Below, in pieces: positions 16,952 through 26,716 of a stretch of 35,184 bases of DNA. The notes under the pieces are model-generated. The model worked only from the letters and a program-made list of their open reading frames with translations. It was not told where the DNA came from and ran no database searches. A program made the position numbers and the translations under genes. The first letter of the stretch is position 1. Every line of letters starts with the position of its first letter. Source of the DNA: Chlorobaculum sp. (GTDB lineage Bacteria > Bacteroidota > Chlorobiia > Chlorobiales > Chlorobiaceae); assembly GCA_013334655.1 (NCBI GenBank), contig JAAXXD010000018.1, positions 1 to 35,184 of the forward strand. Reading direction: 5' to 3'.

Positions 16952-18061
16952 ATGGCACTGAGCTACCAGACAGCGGAAACCGATCTCAAACGCATATTCG
17001 CTCTTGCGGAGGCGGATGTTGCCGCCGTCAAAATGCCTCTGGTTTCTTCCGCCGCGCAACAGGCCGCGCAGGAGATGTTCGACTCGGAAACGCAGTCAAT
17101 CCGTGAAGCGCTTCTCGGTTGCGCTCTGGCGCGACTGCAAGATCGAAACATCGATATAACGCTTCCCTATATAAATCACGGCCCAACAGCCTTCAACGGA
17201 CGCACGCTGGATGAGCAGGTTGTCAATCCTTTCCTGAAATCAGCTCAAATTCCATCATCCAAAGGCCCGTACCTGGCAAGTTTCCGTCGAAGCGTCAAAT
17301 TCGATGCCGAGACCGGCAAGGGAGTTCGCGACAAGAAGGCGTTTGCGGCAATGCTCGCGTACATCGAGGAACTGAAGTCTGCCACGGCAGTCGAAGAGAT
17401 CGAGGCTCTTGTCAGACACCTCCTCTGGCGGTTTGTCATTCTGCGAGACAAGTCGAAAATCACCTTGGCTCGCATTAACAGATTGAGTCTTCCGCAGTTG
17501 AACGGATTGATTGTCGCCATGTTGAACGCAAAGAGCGGAGGCCGGTTCCCGGTTCTGCTTTCAACGGCAATGCTGCGAACGCTCAGGAAACAATTCAACC
17601 TTTCCTGGAAGATTAACCAGCAAGGTATTAATTCAGCCGATTCCGCATCGAAAACGGGTGGTGATATCGATGTGATCGATATGGAAACTGGAAAGTTTGT
17701 GTTTTCAATCGAAATAACGGAACGAGTTATCGACAGGAGTCGGATAATCTCCACATTCACCAGCAAGATTTCTCCGCACAGTATCGAGGATTATCTTTTC
17801 TTCTATTCGATGAGCCTTCCTGAAAAAGGAGCGCTGGAGGTCGCAAGGCAATATTTTGCTCAGGGACATGATATATCCTTTCTCAATGTGGAGGAGTGGC
17901 TGCGGAACAGCCTTGCAACGGTCGGCTCGAAAGGAAGGACGACTTTTACAAACGAATTCGTCGATCTGCTCGATCAACAGGAAACGCCATCAGAAATGAA
18001 GGTACTTTGGAACGATCTCATCAAGCAATTGCATGAACCACCGGCGGACACGGTCTCATAA
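16952..18061 (+). CDS. Probable type II restriction endonuclease partner
   Basis: A 369-residue protein that I place by context and by one motif. Next to an adenine methylase and on the same transcript, it carries GGDIDVID followed by VFSIEITE (Asp238, Asp240 and Glu254), the spacing and setting of a PD-(D/E)xK metal site, with Thr256 at the place of the usual Lys. The layout recalls the SacI family of restriction enzymes, but I cannot confirm that without a search. No membrane segment or helicase motif is present. Expected role: cut unmodified DNA at the site protected by the methylase. Confidence 0.65.
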   Translation: MALSYQTAETDLKRIFALAEADVAAVKMPLVSSAAQQAAQEMFDSETQSIREALLGCALARLQDRNIDITLPYINHGPTAFNGRTLDEQVVNPFLKSAQIPSSKGPYLASFRRSVKFDAETGKGVRDKKAFAAMLAYIEELKSATAVEEIEALVRHLLWRFVILRDKSKITLARINRLSLPQLNGLIVAMLNAKSGGRFPVLLSTAMLRTLRKQFNLSWKINQQGINSADSASKTGGDIDVIDMETGKFVFSIEITERVIDRSRIISTFTSKISPHSIEDYLFFYSMSLPEKGALEVARQYFAQGHDISFLNVEEWLRNSLATVGSKGRTTFTNEFVDLLDQQETPSEMKVLWNDLIKQLHEPPADTVS

Positions 18062-18244
18062 TATTTGTATCGTTTCTCTTTTTCCAATCAAATATCCACA
18101 AAAAAACGCCGGAAAGCAGCCCTGCAACAAACTCCCGCGTTGAACATCCAGCTAAAGTAACTCTTCGTATCCCCTACCCCCTCCCCCTCCAAAAACCCAG
18201 CTGCGGTTGGTTTGTGTCATCGGTTTTACTACTTTTATTTTTAA

Positions 18245-19708
<1,464 letters not shown>

Positions 19709-19709
19709 G

Positions 19710-20114
19710 ATGCTTGCCGATTCGATGCGCCTGAAAATCTTGCTCCCTTACAAGGTGTTCGCCGTGAAAGAGCGGGTGGCGAGCATCGTGGCTGAAACGG
19801 AGCGTGGCTCGTATGGATTCCTGCCGAACCGGCTCGACTGCATCGCGCCGCTCGCGCCGGGGATTCTGATGTACCGCGTCATCGGCGAGGGCGAGAGCTT
19901 CGTCGCGGTCGATCAGGGGATTCTCGTCAAAACCGGCCCCGAGGTTGTTGTGTCGGTGCGTCACGCCATTGGCGGCGTCGATCTCGGCCAACTCGAAGCG
20001 GCGGTGCGGCGGGAGTTTCTCGATCTCGACGAGCGGGAGCGCGGCGTACGCGATACTATGGCAAAGCTGGAGAGCAGTTTCATCCGGCGCTTCATGGAGC
20101 TGAAGCATGAGTGA
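19710..20114 (+). CDS. atpC: N-type ATPase F1 epsilon subunit
   Basis: A 134-residue central-stalk subunit. The N-terminal beta-barrel domain is recognisable (ERGSYGFLPNRLDCIAPLAPGIL, then YRV...ESFVAVDQGILV), followed by a helical C-terminus. It begins one base after the atpD stop, with AAAGGAGGAG just ahead of the ATG, so the start is secure. Its stop overlaps the start of atpQ by 8 bases, indicating translational coupling. Confidence 0.9.
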   Translation: MLADSMRLKILLPYKVFAVKERVASIVAETERGSYGFLPNRLDCIAPLAPGILMYRVIGEGESFVAVDQGILVKTGPEVVVSVRHAIGGVDLGQLEAAVRREFLDLDERERGVRDTMAKLESSFIRRFMELKHE

Positions 20115-20430
20115 GCGCAAGAACGGCAAACTGTCGGCGAACGGAAAGCCGCTCGACGAGCGGATCGGAGAGCGCGAGCTGCGCAAGATCGATGCGCGCA
20201 AAGCGGTGACGCGAAGCATCTGGGAGGGGTTCGCGATGTTCGGCATCATCGGCTGGTCAGTAGCGATTCCGACGCTCACAGGCGTGGCCATCGGCGTCTG
20301 GCTCGACGGCAACTATCCGTCGCGGCACTCGTGGACGCTCACCATGATCGTCATCGGCCTCGTCATCGGATGCCTGAGCGCATGGCGCTGGGTCTCGGAG
20401 GAGCACCGGAACATCGACAAGGAGAAGTGA
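20107..20430 (+). CDS. atpQ: N-type ATPase accessory protein AtpQ
   Basis: A 107-residue membrane protein with a charged N-terminus (about 38 residues) and two helices (about 43-66 and 77-93). It occupies the place of AtpQ, the AtpI-like protein specific to N-ATPase operons and proposed to help assemble the c-ring or import cations. Its start overlaps atpC by 8 bases and atpR starts one base after its stop. Confidence 0.88.
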   Translation: MSERKNGKLSANGKPLDERIGERELRKIDARKAVTRSIWEGFAMFGIIGWSVAIPTLTGVAIGVWLDGNYPSRHSWTLTMIVIGLVIGCLSAWRWVSEEHRNIDKEK

Positions 20431-20431
20431 C

Positions 20432-20734
20432 ATGATAGCGAATCTGCTGGCGACTTTCGGAGGTTTCCTGCTGGGCCTCCTCTTTTTCGGCGGACTCTGG
20501 CTGACGGTGCAGAAAGGCCTCGCGTCGCCGCGCCCGGCGCTCCTCTTCCTCGCCAGCTCGCTCCTGCGCACGGCCATCGTGATTGGCGGATTCCTCTTCA
20601 TCGCCGCCGGAAACCCGGAGCGATTGCTCTTCGCAGTTGGCGGATTCGTGGCTGCCAAAGCGCTGAGCGTGCTGATTGGACGCCGGGGCGACGCAGCGGA
20701 CAATCGCGGCAAGGAGGAGAAACCATGCACCTGA
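20432..20734 (+). CDS. atpR: N-type ATPase subunit AtpR
   Basis: A 100-residue protein with three hydrophobic helices (about 3-25, 34-57 and 62-83). AtpR is a marker of the N-ATPase operon. Conserved arginines, here Arg34 and Arg46 in the second helix (RPALLFLASSLLRTA), were proposed in the family to interact with the ion-binding Glu of the c-subunit. The ATG follows the atpQ stop after one base (ribosome site AAGGAGAAG), and its last codons overlap the start of atpB by 10 bases. Confidence 0.9.
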   Translation: MIANLLATFGGFLLGLLFFGGLWLTVQKGLASPRPALLFLASSLLRTAIVIGGFLFIAAGNPERLLFAVGGFVAAKALSVLIGRRGDAADNRGKEEKPCT

Positions 20735-21390
20735 GCAGCGACCAGGTCATTTTCTGGCAGTCGGGATTTCTGAAGCTGAACCTGACCATCGTCACCACCT
20801 GGGCATTGATGCTGCTGCTCGCAGGCGGTTCGGCGCTCATCACGCGGCGACTCTCGACGGATGTGCGCATCTCGCGCTGGCAGAGCGTGCTTGAAATCAT
20901 CGTCACGATGGCCCGCCAGCAGATCGGCGAGGTCGGGCTGGAAAAGCCCGAAAAGTATCTCCCCTACATCGCCACGCTCTTCCTCTTCATCGCCACGGCC
21001 AACCTCTGCACGGTCATTCCCGGCTACGAGCCGCCGACCGGCTCGCTCTCCACCACGGCGGCGCTCGCGCTCTCGGTCTTCATCGCCGTGCCGCTCTTCG
21101 GCATCGCGGAGAGCGGCCTCTTGGGGTACCTGAAAACCTACGCCGAACCGACGCCCATCATGCTCCCCTTCAACATCGTCAGCGAATTGACCCGCACGCT
21201 GGCGCTCGCCGTGCGTCTGTTCGGCAACATGATGAGCGGCGACATGATTCTCGTCATTCTCATCACGATTTCGCCGCTTGTCTTCCCGGTGCTCATGAAC
21301 ATTCTCGGACTGTTGACCGGCATGGTGCAGGCCTACATTTTCAGCATCCTCGCCACGGTCTATATCGCCGCCGCAACCAGAACCCGTTAA
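20725..21390 (+). CDS. atpB: N-type ATPase F0 subunit a
   Basis: A 221-residue membrane channel subunit. The essential arginine is in ALAVRLFGNMMSG (Arg164), preceded by SELTRT, and the N-terminal region has KPEKYLPYIATLFLFI. At least five helices are visible. Length is short compared with housekeeping a-subunits, as is common for N-ATPases. The ATG has the good site AAGGAGGAG upstream. Confidence 0.93.
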   Translation: MHLSSDQVIFWQSGFLKLNLTIVTTWALMLLLAGGSALITRRLSTDVRISRWQSVLEIIVTMARQQIGEVGLEKPEKYLPYIATLFLFIATANLCTVIPGYEPPTGSLSTTAALALSVFIAVPLFGIAESGLLGYLKTYAEPTPIMLPFNIVSELTRTLALAVRLFGNMMSGDMILVILITISPLVFPVLMNILGLLTGMVQAYIFSILATVYIAAATRTR

Positions 21391-21421
21391 AAATCAACCA
21401 GTTAACCAACACAAAACCATC

Positions 21422-21703
21422 ATGGACACGCTTGCTATCATCGCGATTGTCTCCATCGTCACCGCCGGACTGACGATCAGCATCGGCGCCATCGGCCCGG
21501 CTCTCGGCGAAGGACGGGCCGTTTCGTCAGCCCTCGCTTCGCTCGCCCAGCAGCCCGACGCCGCCTCCGCCATCACGCGCACGCTCTTCGTCGGGCTGGC
21601 CATGATCGAGTCGATTGCGATCTATTGCTTTGTCATCTCGATCATCCTCGTCTTCGCCAACCCGTTCTGGAATTACGCCATCACGCAGGCCGGAGGACAC
21701 TGA
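21422..21703 (+). CDS. atpE: N-type ATPase F0 subunit c
   Basis: A 93-residue hairpin of two membrane helices that forms the rotor ring. The first helix carries IGPALGEG with Glu30; the loop is AQQPD in place of the usual RQP; the second helix carries the ion-binding Glu63 in AMIESIAIY, with Ser64 and Tyr68. Compared with the sodium-binding c-subunit of Ilyobacter, the Gln of helix 1 is replaced by Glu, the Glu-Ser pair and Tyr are kept, and the Thr after Ser is Ile. The ion used cannot be settled from the sequence alone. It lies 31 bases after atpB. Confidence 0.93.
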   Translation: MDTLAIIAIVSIVTAGLTISIGAIGPALGEGRAVSSALASLAQQPDAASAITRTLFVGLAMIESIAIYCFVISIILVFANPFWNYAITQAGGH

Positions 21704-21705
21704 GA

Positions 21706-22488
21706 ATGCTGATCGACTGGTTCACCGTGGCTGCCCAGCTCGTCAATTTTCTCATCCTGCTCTGGCTGCTGAAGCGCTTCCTCTACCAGCCGGTGATCGG
21801 GGCGCTCGACAAGCGGGAAAAGAAGATCGCCGACGAGCTGAAACATGCCGCGGACGTCGAGCGAGAGGCCGCGCGGGAGAACGCGGAGTGGCAGCAGAAG
21901 AACGACGAATTCGAACAACAGCGCCAGCTCATGCTGAAGCAGGCGACGGACGAGGCCGCGACCCGGCGTAACGCGCTGCTCGACGAGGCGCGGGAGGAGT
22001 CCGACGCTCTGCGTTCCAGGCTGCTCGAAACCCTGAAGCGCGAGCAGGAGGAGCGGCGGGAGGAGAGCGAGCGGCGTATCAGCGACGAAATATTTGCGCT
22101 TGCCGGAAAACTGCTGACGGAGCTGGCCGACGAGTCGCTCGAATCGCGTATCATCGACAAGTTCTGCCGCAAGCTCGAAACGAGCGGCGACATGATTGCC
22201 GGACGATTCGGCGACAAGAACGGAACGCCGAAGCAAGCGGTCGTGCGCACCGCCTTCCCGCTCGATCAGGCTCAGCGAGGAAAGCTGAGCGATACGATCA
22301 CGGCGCTGCTCGGCTCCGAGGCTCCCCTGTCATTTGAACTGTCGGACAAAGCCGGTTGCGGCATCGAGTTTTGCGTGAATGGCTTGTGCGTTTCGTGGCA
22401 TTTCGAGGCGGCGCTCGACGCACTGAAGCAGGCCGCCGAAGCGCACCGTGTTGGTGCGGTGGAGGGAGATTCGGCGAATGCAGAATAG
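21706..22488 (+). CDS. atpF: N-type ATPase subunit b with delta-like tail
   Basis: A 260-residue stator subunit. One N-terminal membrane helix ([21 protein letters not shown], residues 2-22) with the conserved FLYQP after it, then a long charged coiled coil (about 35-140). The final part, about residues 190-245 ([20 protein letters not shown], then [22 protein letters not shown]), resembles the C-terminal domain of the delta subunit. This explains why no atpH gene is present. N-ATPase b-subunits are known for such extended tails. The ORF track starts too early at 21625; the ATG at 21706 follows GGAGGACACTGAGA, two bases after the atpE stop. Confidence 0.9.
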   Translation: MLIDWFTVAAQLVNFLILLWLLKRFLYQPVIGALDKREKKIADELKHAADVEREAARENAEWQQKNDEFEQQRQLMLKQATDEAATRRNALLDEAREESDALRSRLLETLKREQEERREESERRISDEIFALAGKLLTELADESLESRIIDKFCRKLETSGDMIAGRFGDKNGTPKQAVVRTAFPLDQAQRGKLSDTITALLGSEAPLSFELSDKAGCGIEFCVNGLCVSWHFEAALDALKQAAEAHRVGAVEGDSANAE

Positions 22489-24007
22489 GAGCGCATATCC
22501 GCTGGACAAGGCACTCGAAAACCTTCGTCAGTCGCGGGAAGGTTGGTCAGCAAACCTCTCTCTCGTCGAGGAGGGCGTCGTCACGACCGTGCTGAACGGC
22601 ATCGCCAAAATCGACGGACTGCCGGGCGTTAGCTGCGAGGAGCTGGTGCAGTTCCGCGACGACCTTTTTGGCATCGCCTTCAACATCGATCCCGGCGAGG
22701 TGGGCATCGTGCTGCTCGGCGATTACTCCCGGCTCAGAACCGGTGAGCGGGCAAGTCGCACGGGGCGCGTTACGGACGTGCCGGTCGGCGACGCGCTCAT
22801 CGGGCGCGTGATCGATCCGCTCGGCCAGCCGCTCGACGAACTCGGCCCGGTCAAAGCCACCAAACGCTGGCCAATCGAGCGCCCCGCGCCGCCCATCATG
22901 GATCGTGCTCCGGTCACCGTGCCGCTGCAAACCGGCATCGAGGTGATCGACGCCATCGTGCCCGTCGGACGCGGCCAGCGCGAGTTGATCCTCGGCGACC
23001 GCCAGACTGGCAAGACCTCCGTGGCGCTTTCGGCCATGATCAACCAGCGCGGCAACGAGGTGCTCTGCATCTACTGCGCCATCGGCCAGAAAGCCGCGTC
23101 GGTCGCCAAAGCGGTCGCGGTCTTGCGCGAGCGTGGCGCAATGGAACACTCCATCGTGATGGTCACGGAGGGCAACGACCCGCCCGGCCTGCAATACATC
23201 GCCCCTTACGCCGCCACGACCATCGCGGAATACTTCATGCAGCAAGGCCGCGACGTGCTGATCGTCTACGACGATTTGACCAACCACGCCCGCGCCTACC
23301 GCGAACTGTCGCTCCTGCTCAAGCGCCCGCCCGGACGCGAAGCCTTCCCCGGCGACGTATTTTATATCCACTCGCGACTCCTGGAGCGGGCCACGCACCT
23401 GAGCCGCGAACTCGGCGGCGGCTCGCTGACCGCGCTGCCAATCATCGAAACCGAGGCGCAGAACATCGCGGCCTACATCCCGACCAACCTGATCTCCATC
23501 ACCGACGGCCAGCTCTATCTCTCGCCGACGCTCTTCGAACTCGGCACTCTGCCCGCCGTGGAGATCGGTAAATCGGTCTCGCGCGTCGGCGGCAAGGCGC
23601 AACTCGCCGCCTACCGCGCGGTTACCGGCAGCCTCAAGCTCGCCTACGCGCAGTTCGAGGAGCTGGAAAACTTCGCACGCTTCGGCACCCGGCTGGACGA
23701 CGCAAGCCGCAACATCATCGACCACGGCCAGCGAATCCGCGAATGCTTCAAGCAGGACGAGTTCGACGTACTTTCGCTGCCCGAACAGTTGCTCATCCTC
23801 CTCGCGCTGACCGAAGGGAGCTTCGAGCGGATCGGGCTGGACGGGATGCGCGAGGCGATGGCAGCGGTGCGCAAGTCCGCCGTGTCACTGCCGAAGGATC
23901 TGGTGGCGCGAATTCTCTCCGGCAAGGCGCTCGACGATGTCGACCGGCGCGTCATGCTTGAAACCGCGAAACGGGCGCTCGAACACTTGGGGAAAGCTCA
24001 TGAGTGA
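22478..24007 (+). CDS. atpA: N-type ATPase F1 alpha subunit
   Basis: The 509-residue non-catalytic nucleotide-binding subunit. P-loop GDRQTGKT at residues 173-180; the glutamine typical of alpha is present. Later landmarks are [27 protein letters not shown] and the arginine finger region [13 protein letters not shown] (here [10 protein letters not shown]). The ORF track starts at a GTG at 22448; I choose the ATG at 22478, which has GGAGGGAGAT upstream and overlaps atpF by 11 bases. Its stop overlaps atpG by 8 bases. Confidence 0.95.
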   Translation: MQNRSAYPLDKALENLRQSREGWSANLSLVEEGVVTTVLNGIAKIDGLPGVSCEELVQFRDDLFGIAFNIDPGEVGIVLLGDYSRLRTGERASRTGRVTDVPVGDALIGRVIDPLGQPLDELGPVKATKRWPIERPAPPIMDRAPVTVPLQTGIEVIDAIVPVGRGQRELILGDRQTGKTSVALSAMINQRGNEVLCIYCAIGQKAASVAKAVAVLRERGAMEHSIVMVTEGNDPPGLQYIAPYAATTIAEYFMQQGRDVLIVYDDLTNHARAYRELSLLLKRPPGREAFPGDVFYIHSRLLERATHLSRELGGGSLTALPIIETEAQNIAAYIPTNLISITDGQLYLSPTLFELGTLPAVEIGKSVSRVGGKAQLAAYRAVTGSLKLAYAQFEELENFARFGTRLDDASRNIIDHGQRIRECFKQDEFDVLSLPEQLLILLALTEGSFERIGLDGMREAMAAVRKSAVSLPKDLVARILSGKALDDVDRRVMLETAKRALEHLGKAHE

Positions 24008-24905
24008 ATCGATTGAACTCCTGCGCGGCAAGATCGCTCACGCGGGCACGCTCGGCTCGGTGGTCAGAACCATGAAAACGCTCGCCGCCGTCAACATCCG
24101 CCAATACGAAGAGGCTGTCCGGGCACTCGGAGACTATTACCACACCGTCGAACTCGGCCTTTTCGGCTGCCTGCATCTGACTGAAAATGGCCACTCGGCG
24201 TTCCGTCACGAGAAGCGCTCAGAGGCGCTGACCATCGCCATCGTGTTCGGCTCCGATCAGGGGCTGGTCGGCCAGTTCAACGACCTCATCGCCGAAACTT
24301 TCCAGCGCGAACACGTCACCATTCCAGGAGCAATTGCCGTAATTCCGGTTGGCGAGCGTGTGCAAAGCAGGCTCGAAGAAGGCGCCATTCGCGCCGAAAC
24401 GCTCTTTGCGCTGCCGAACTCGGTCAGCGCTATCACGCCGCTGGTCGGCGACCTGCTCAGCGAGGTGGAGCGTCTGCGCGAAAAAACGCCCTCGATCACG
24501 CTCCGCCTCTACCACAACAGCCCGGTCAGCGGCGAACAGTACCGACCGGTATCAAAGCAACTGCTGCCATTCGACCAAACATGGGCAACCGAAATTGCCA
24601 TACGCATCGGTAAATGGCCGACCCGCTCAAAACCTGAAATCCTCAACGGCGTAGAGAGCTTGCAGTGGGCGCTGATTCGGGAGTACCTCTTCGTCTCGCT
24701 CTACCGGGCCTGCGCCGAATCACTCGCCGCTGAAAACGCCAGTCGCCTCTCCGCCATGCAACGCGCCGAAAAAAACATCGACGACATGCTCGAAACGCTG
24801 ACACGCCTTTACAACGAACGCCGCCAGGCCGGAATCGATGAAGAGCTGTTCGACGTCGTCTCCGGCTTCCAGTCGCTCGGCGATAACAGCGATTTCAATT
24901 CATGA
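24000..24905 (+). CDS. atpG: N-type ATPase F1 gamma subunit
   Basis: A 301-residue rotor shaft. The N-terminal helix ([23 protein letters not shown]) and the long C-terminal helix ([40 protein letters not shown]) form the coiled coil that turns inside alpha3beta3; [13 protein letters not shown] marks the Rossmann-like middle. The ATG at 24000 overlaps the atpA stop, as elsewhere in the operon; the longer ORF from 23937 is out of family. It closes the operon. Confidence 0.93.
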   Translation: MSESIELLRGKIAHAGTLGSVVRTMKTLAAVNIRQYEEAVRALGDYYHTVELGLFGCLHLTENGHSAFRHEKRSEALTIAIVFGSDQGLVGQFNDLIAETFQREHVTIPGAIAVIPVGERVQSRLEEGAIRAETLFALPNSVSAITPLVGDLLSEVERLREKTPSITLRLYHNSPVSGEQYRPVSKQLLPFDQTWATEIAIRIGKWPTRSKPEILNGVESLQWALIREYLFVSLYRACAESLAAENASRLSAMQRAEKNIDDMLETLTRLYNERRQAGIDEELFDVVSGFQSLGDNSDFNS

Positions 24906-25059
24906 ACGGCTGACTCAAAGCGATGATTGCGACCATGTAGATATAGTGATAACAACTTTTTATGACGACATCTTGCAAAATAATTCAGTAAAAAAGCGCG
25001 ATGATGCCCAATGCAGCGTATAACAATGAAATTTTATTGCCTGATAAAAAATAGTATTC

Positions 25060-25095
25060 TCGGTTCTGATCCTGATAACCCAGGATCAGAACCGA
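25060..25095. terminator. Perfect 15-bp hairpin between convergent genes
   Basis: TCGGTTCTGATCCTG (25060-25074) pairs without mismatch with CAGGATCAGAACCGA (25081-25095) around the loop ATAACC. On the minus strand it is followed by AGAATACTATTTTTT, so it suits the end of the leftward hydrolase gene poorly placed upstream but well placed after its stop at 25115. On the plus strand it can end the ATPase transcript, though only a weak T/A stretch follows. Confidence 0.75.
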
Positions 25096-25114
25096 ATAAA
25101 ATGACAGCACGCCT

Positions 25115-26605
25115 CTACCCGAGAAACAAAAACCTCTCAGCGTTTTTATTGCACAGCATATCTTTTTCTTCAAGAGTAAGCGTATCAGTCTCGAAAAAGT
25201 AATTCAGATATGCGCTATAAGCGCTTATATCCTGAAGATTGATCATGAAATCGGTTCCAAAAATAATGCGTTCGACCAACCGCCTCCTGCTCGTTTTTTC
25301 AAAAGTATCCAAAAAAGCCTTTAAATCATGATAAGACTTCTTGTTAACTCCCTGATACGAAATATCGGTATAAAAATTTTCATATGTATAGTGACCGGTT
25401 TTAGGATCGATTTCAAGAATCATATCCGCGATTTTTCTGCGCCATCCTTCACTTTCAACACCACCAAAATGCGCAAGATTGAGTCTGAGATTTCTGTATT
25501 CCTTCAACACGGATTCCCATTTAAAAGGACTGGAAAATTCTTTATAGCTTTTATCCACGAGAAAACCTCCTGGACTGCAATGCGCAGTTATCGGGATATT
25601 GTTATCCACACAATACTTGTACATGTGTCGTACTTTATCTTTCTCCTTGCTATTTTCTGGCCAAGGGTCGAAACCAAGTGGAGGGTAGACCTTTATGCCC
25701 AAAAAACAATGCGAACCTATCGATTCGATATTGCCATTGAAATCCTTCCACTTTATCTGTATAGCATCGATGTTTTTGCGCCGTTGTTGATGAGTTAAAT
25801 CATTTCCAAATTCTTCAAAATTATCCTTCAAAACATCCTCTAATTTCATTGAAGCACCACTGTTATCGCCATGCGCCCTCATTGTATAATTTTTCGTATT
25901 GATTCCCATAAACGGAATGATCTGAAAAAGCGGTTCAGGATGCCCTTTAACATAATCATTCCTGTGACGATAATAATCCCGTATTCCGATAAATAAATCT
26001 TCAACCTGAGCAACGATAGGCTTCCATCTCACTTTGTAGGTCAGATTCGTTTTACCTGAATCTTTCAACCCGAAATCCATGATGAGCGGGGTCAACACAA
26101 TTTTCTCGTACTCTTTCTTTTCACCATTGCCTGAAATCACAAGAGAACTGTTCAATGGTAAATTATTTCTCAAATCCTCTTCCATCTGGATAAGACAATC
26201 TCCAATATCTGTCTCCATGATAGCCAGCAAATTCATCACATTGCCAAGTTTTTCCTTAGCCTTATCCAATACACTCGACTGTATCTGAGAAAGCGTTTTC
26301 TCTCTTTTTTCCGTATTGCCAAATTTAATATAAAGCATCACGAATGAACCCAATAAAAGAGCTGAGATAAAATAGAGCGCCAACTTGATAACCTTAATCT
26401 GATCAGTCAGCAAAAGCATTATAACGACAGCCGGAATGACAAACAGAAACACCACAAGAGCCATCTTGAAAGTCTTGGCATATTTCAACAATAGCGGCTT
26501 TATTTTAGGCTTCACATTATCATTATAAATCCTCTTGATAATGGCCGTAAGATTTGGATGGCTCAAATTCATCATGTGGCAATGTGAATCATAAAAATAT
26601 CGCAT
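25115..26605 (-). CDS. Amidohydrolase-2-like metal hydrolase with inserted membrane hairpin
   Basis: A 496-residue protein. The first strand DSHCHMM has the metal-binding HxH (His8, His10) of amidohydrolase TIM barrels. Two membrane helices follow at once (about residues 48-66 and 72-93), then a charged, likely coiled stretch (about 95-150). The barrel motifs resume much later: GIKVYPPLGFDPW (Lys), ITAHCSPGG (His), NLAHFGG (His) and FGTDF (Asp), in the order of PF04909-type enzymes. The catalytic set looks complete, so a membrane-bound hydrolase or decarboxylase is likely, but the substrate is unknown. I moved the start from 26644 to the ATG at 26605, which has AAAGGAGG five bases ahead. The gene is AT-rich compared with the ATPase operon and stands alone. 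Confidence 0.75.
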   Translation of the reverse strand: MRYFYDSHCHMMNLSHPNLTAIIKRIYNDNVKPKIKPLLLKYAKTFKMALVVFLFVIPAVVIMLLLTDQIKVIKLALYFISALLLGSFVMLYIKFGNTEKREKTLSQIQSSVLDKAKEKLGNVMNLLAIMETDIGDCLIQMEEDLRNNLPLNSSLVISGNGEKKEYEKIVLTPLIMDFGLKDSGKTNLTYKVRWKPIVAQVEDLFIGIRDYYRHRNDYVKGHPEPLFQIIPFMGINTKNYTMRAHGDNSGASMKLEDVLKDNFEEFGNDLTHQQRRKNIDAIQIKWKDFNGNIESIGSHCFLGIKVYPPLGFDPWPENSKEKDKVRHMYKYCVDNNIPITAHCSPGGFLVDKSYKEFSSPFKWESVLKEYRNLRLNLAHFGGVESEGWRRKIADMILEIDPKTGHYTYENFYTDISYQGVNKKSYHDLKAFLDTFEKTSRRRLVERIIFGTDFMINLQDISAYSAYLNYFFETDTLTLEEKDMLCNKNAERFLFLG

Positions 26606-26716
26606 ACTGACCTCCTTTCTCGAAGATTTGTTTTTGAGATGCATTTAATTCACAAGCAAAAACATGGCCACTCGGTTTCAGATTGACGAACATCCCTGAA
26701 CTCCCTTTAAGATAGT

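Noticed and set aside
22547-23725. 392-residue minus-strand ORF opposite atpA
   Set aside because: Antisense shadow of a GC-rich gene; composition is rich in Asp, His, Val and Arg with no motif.
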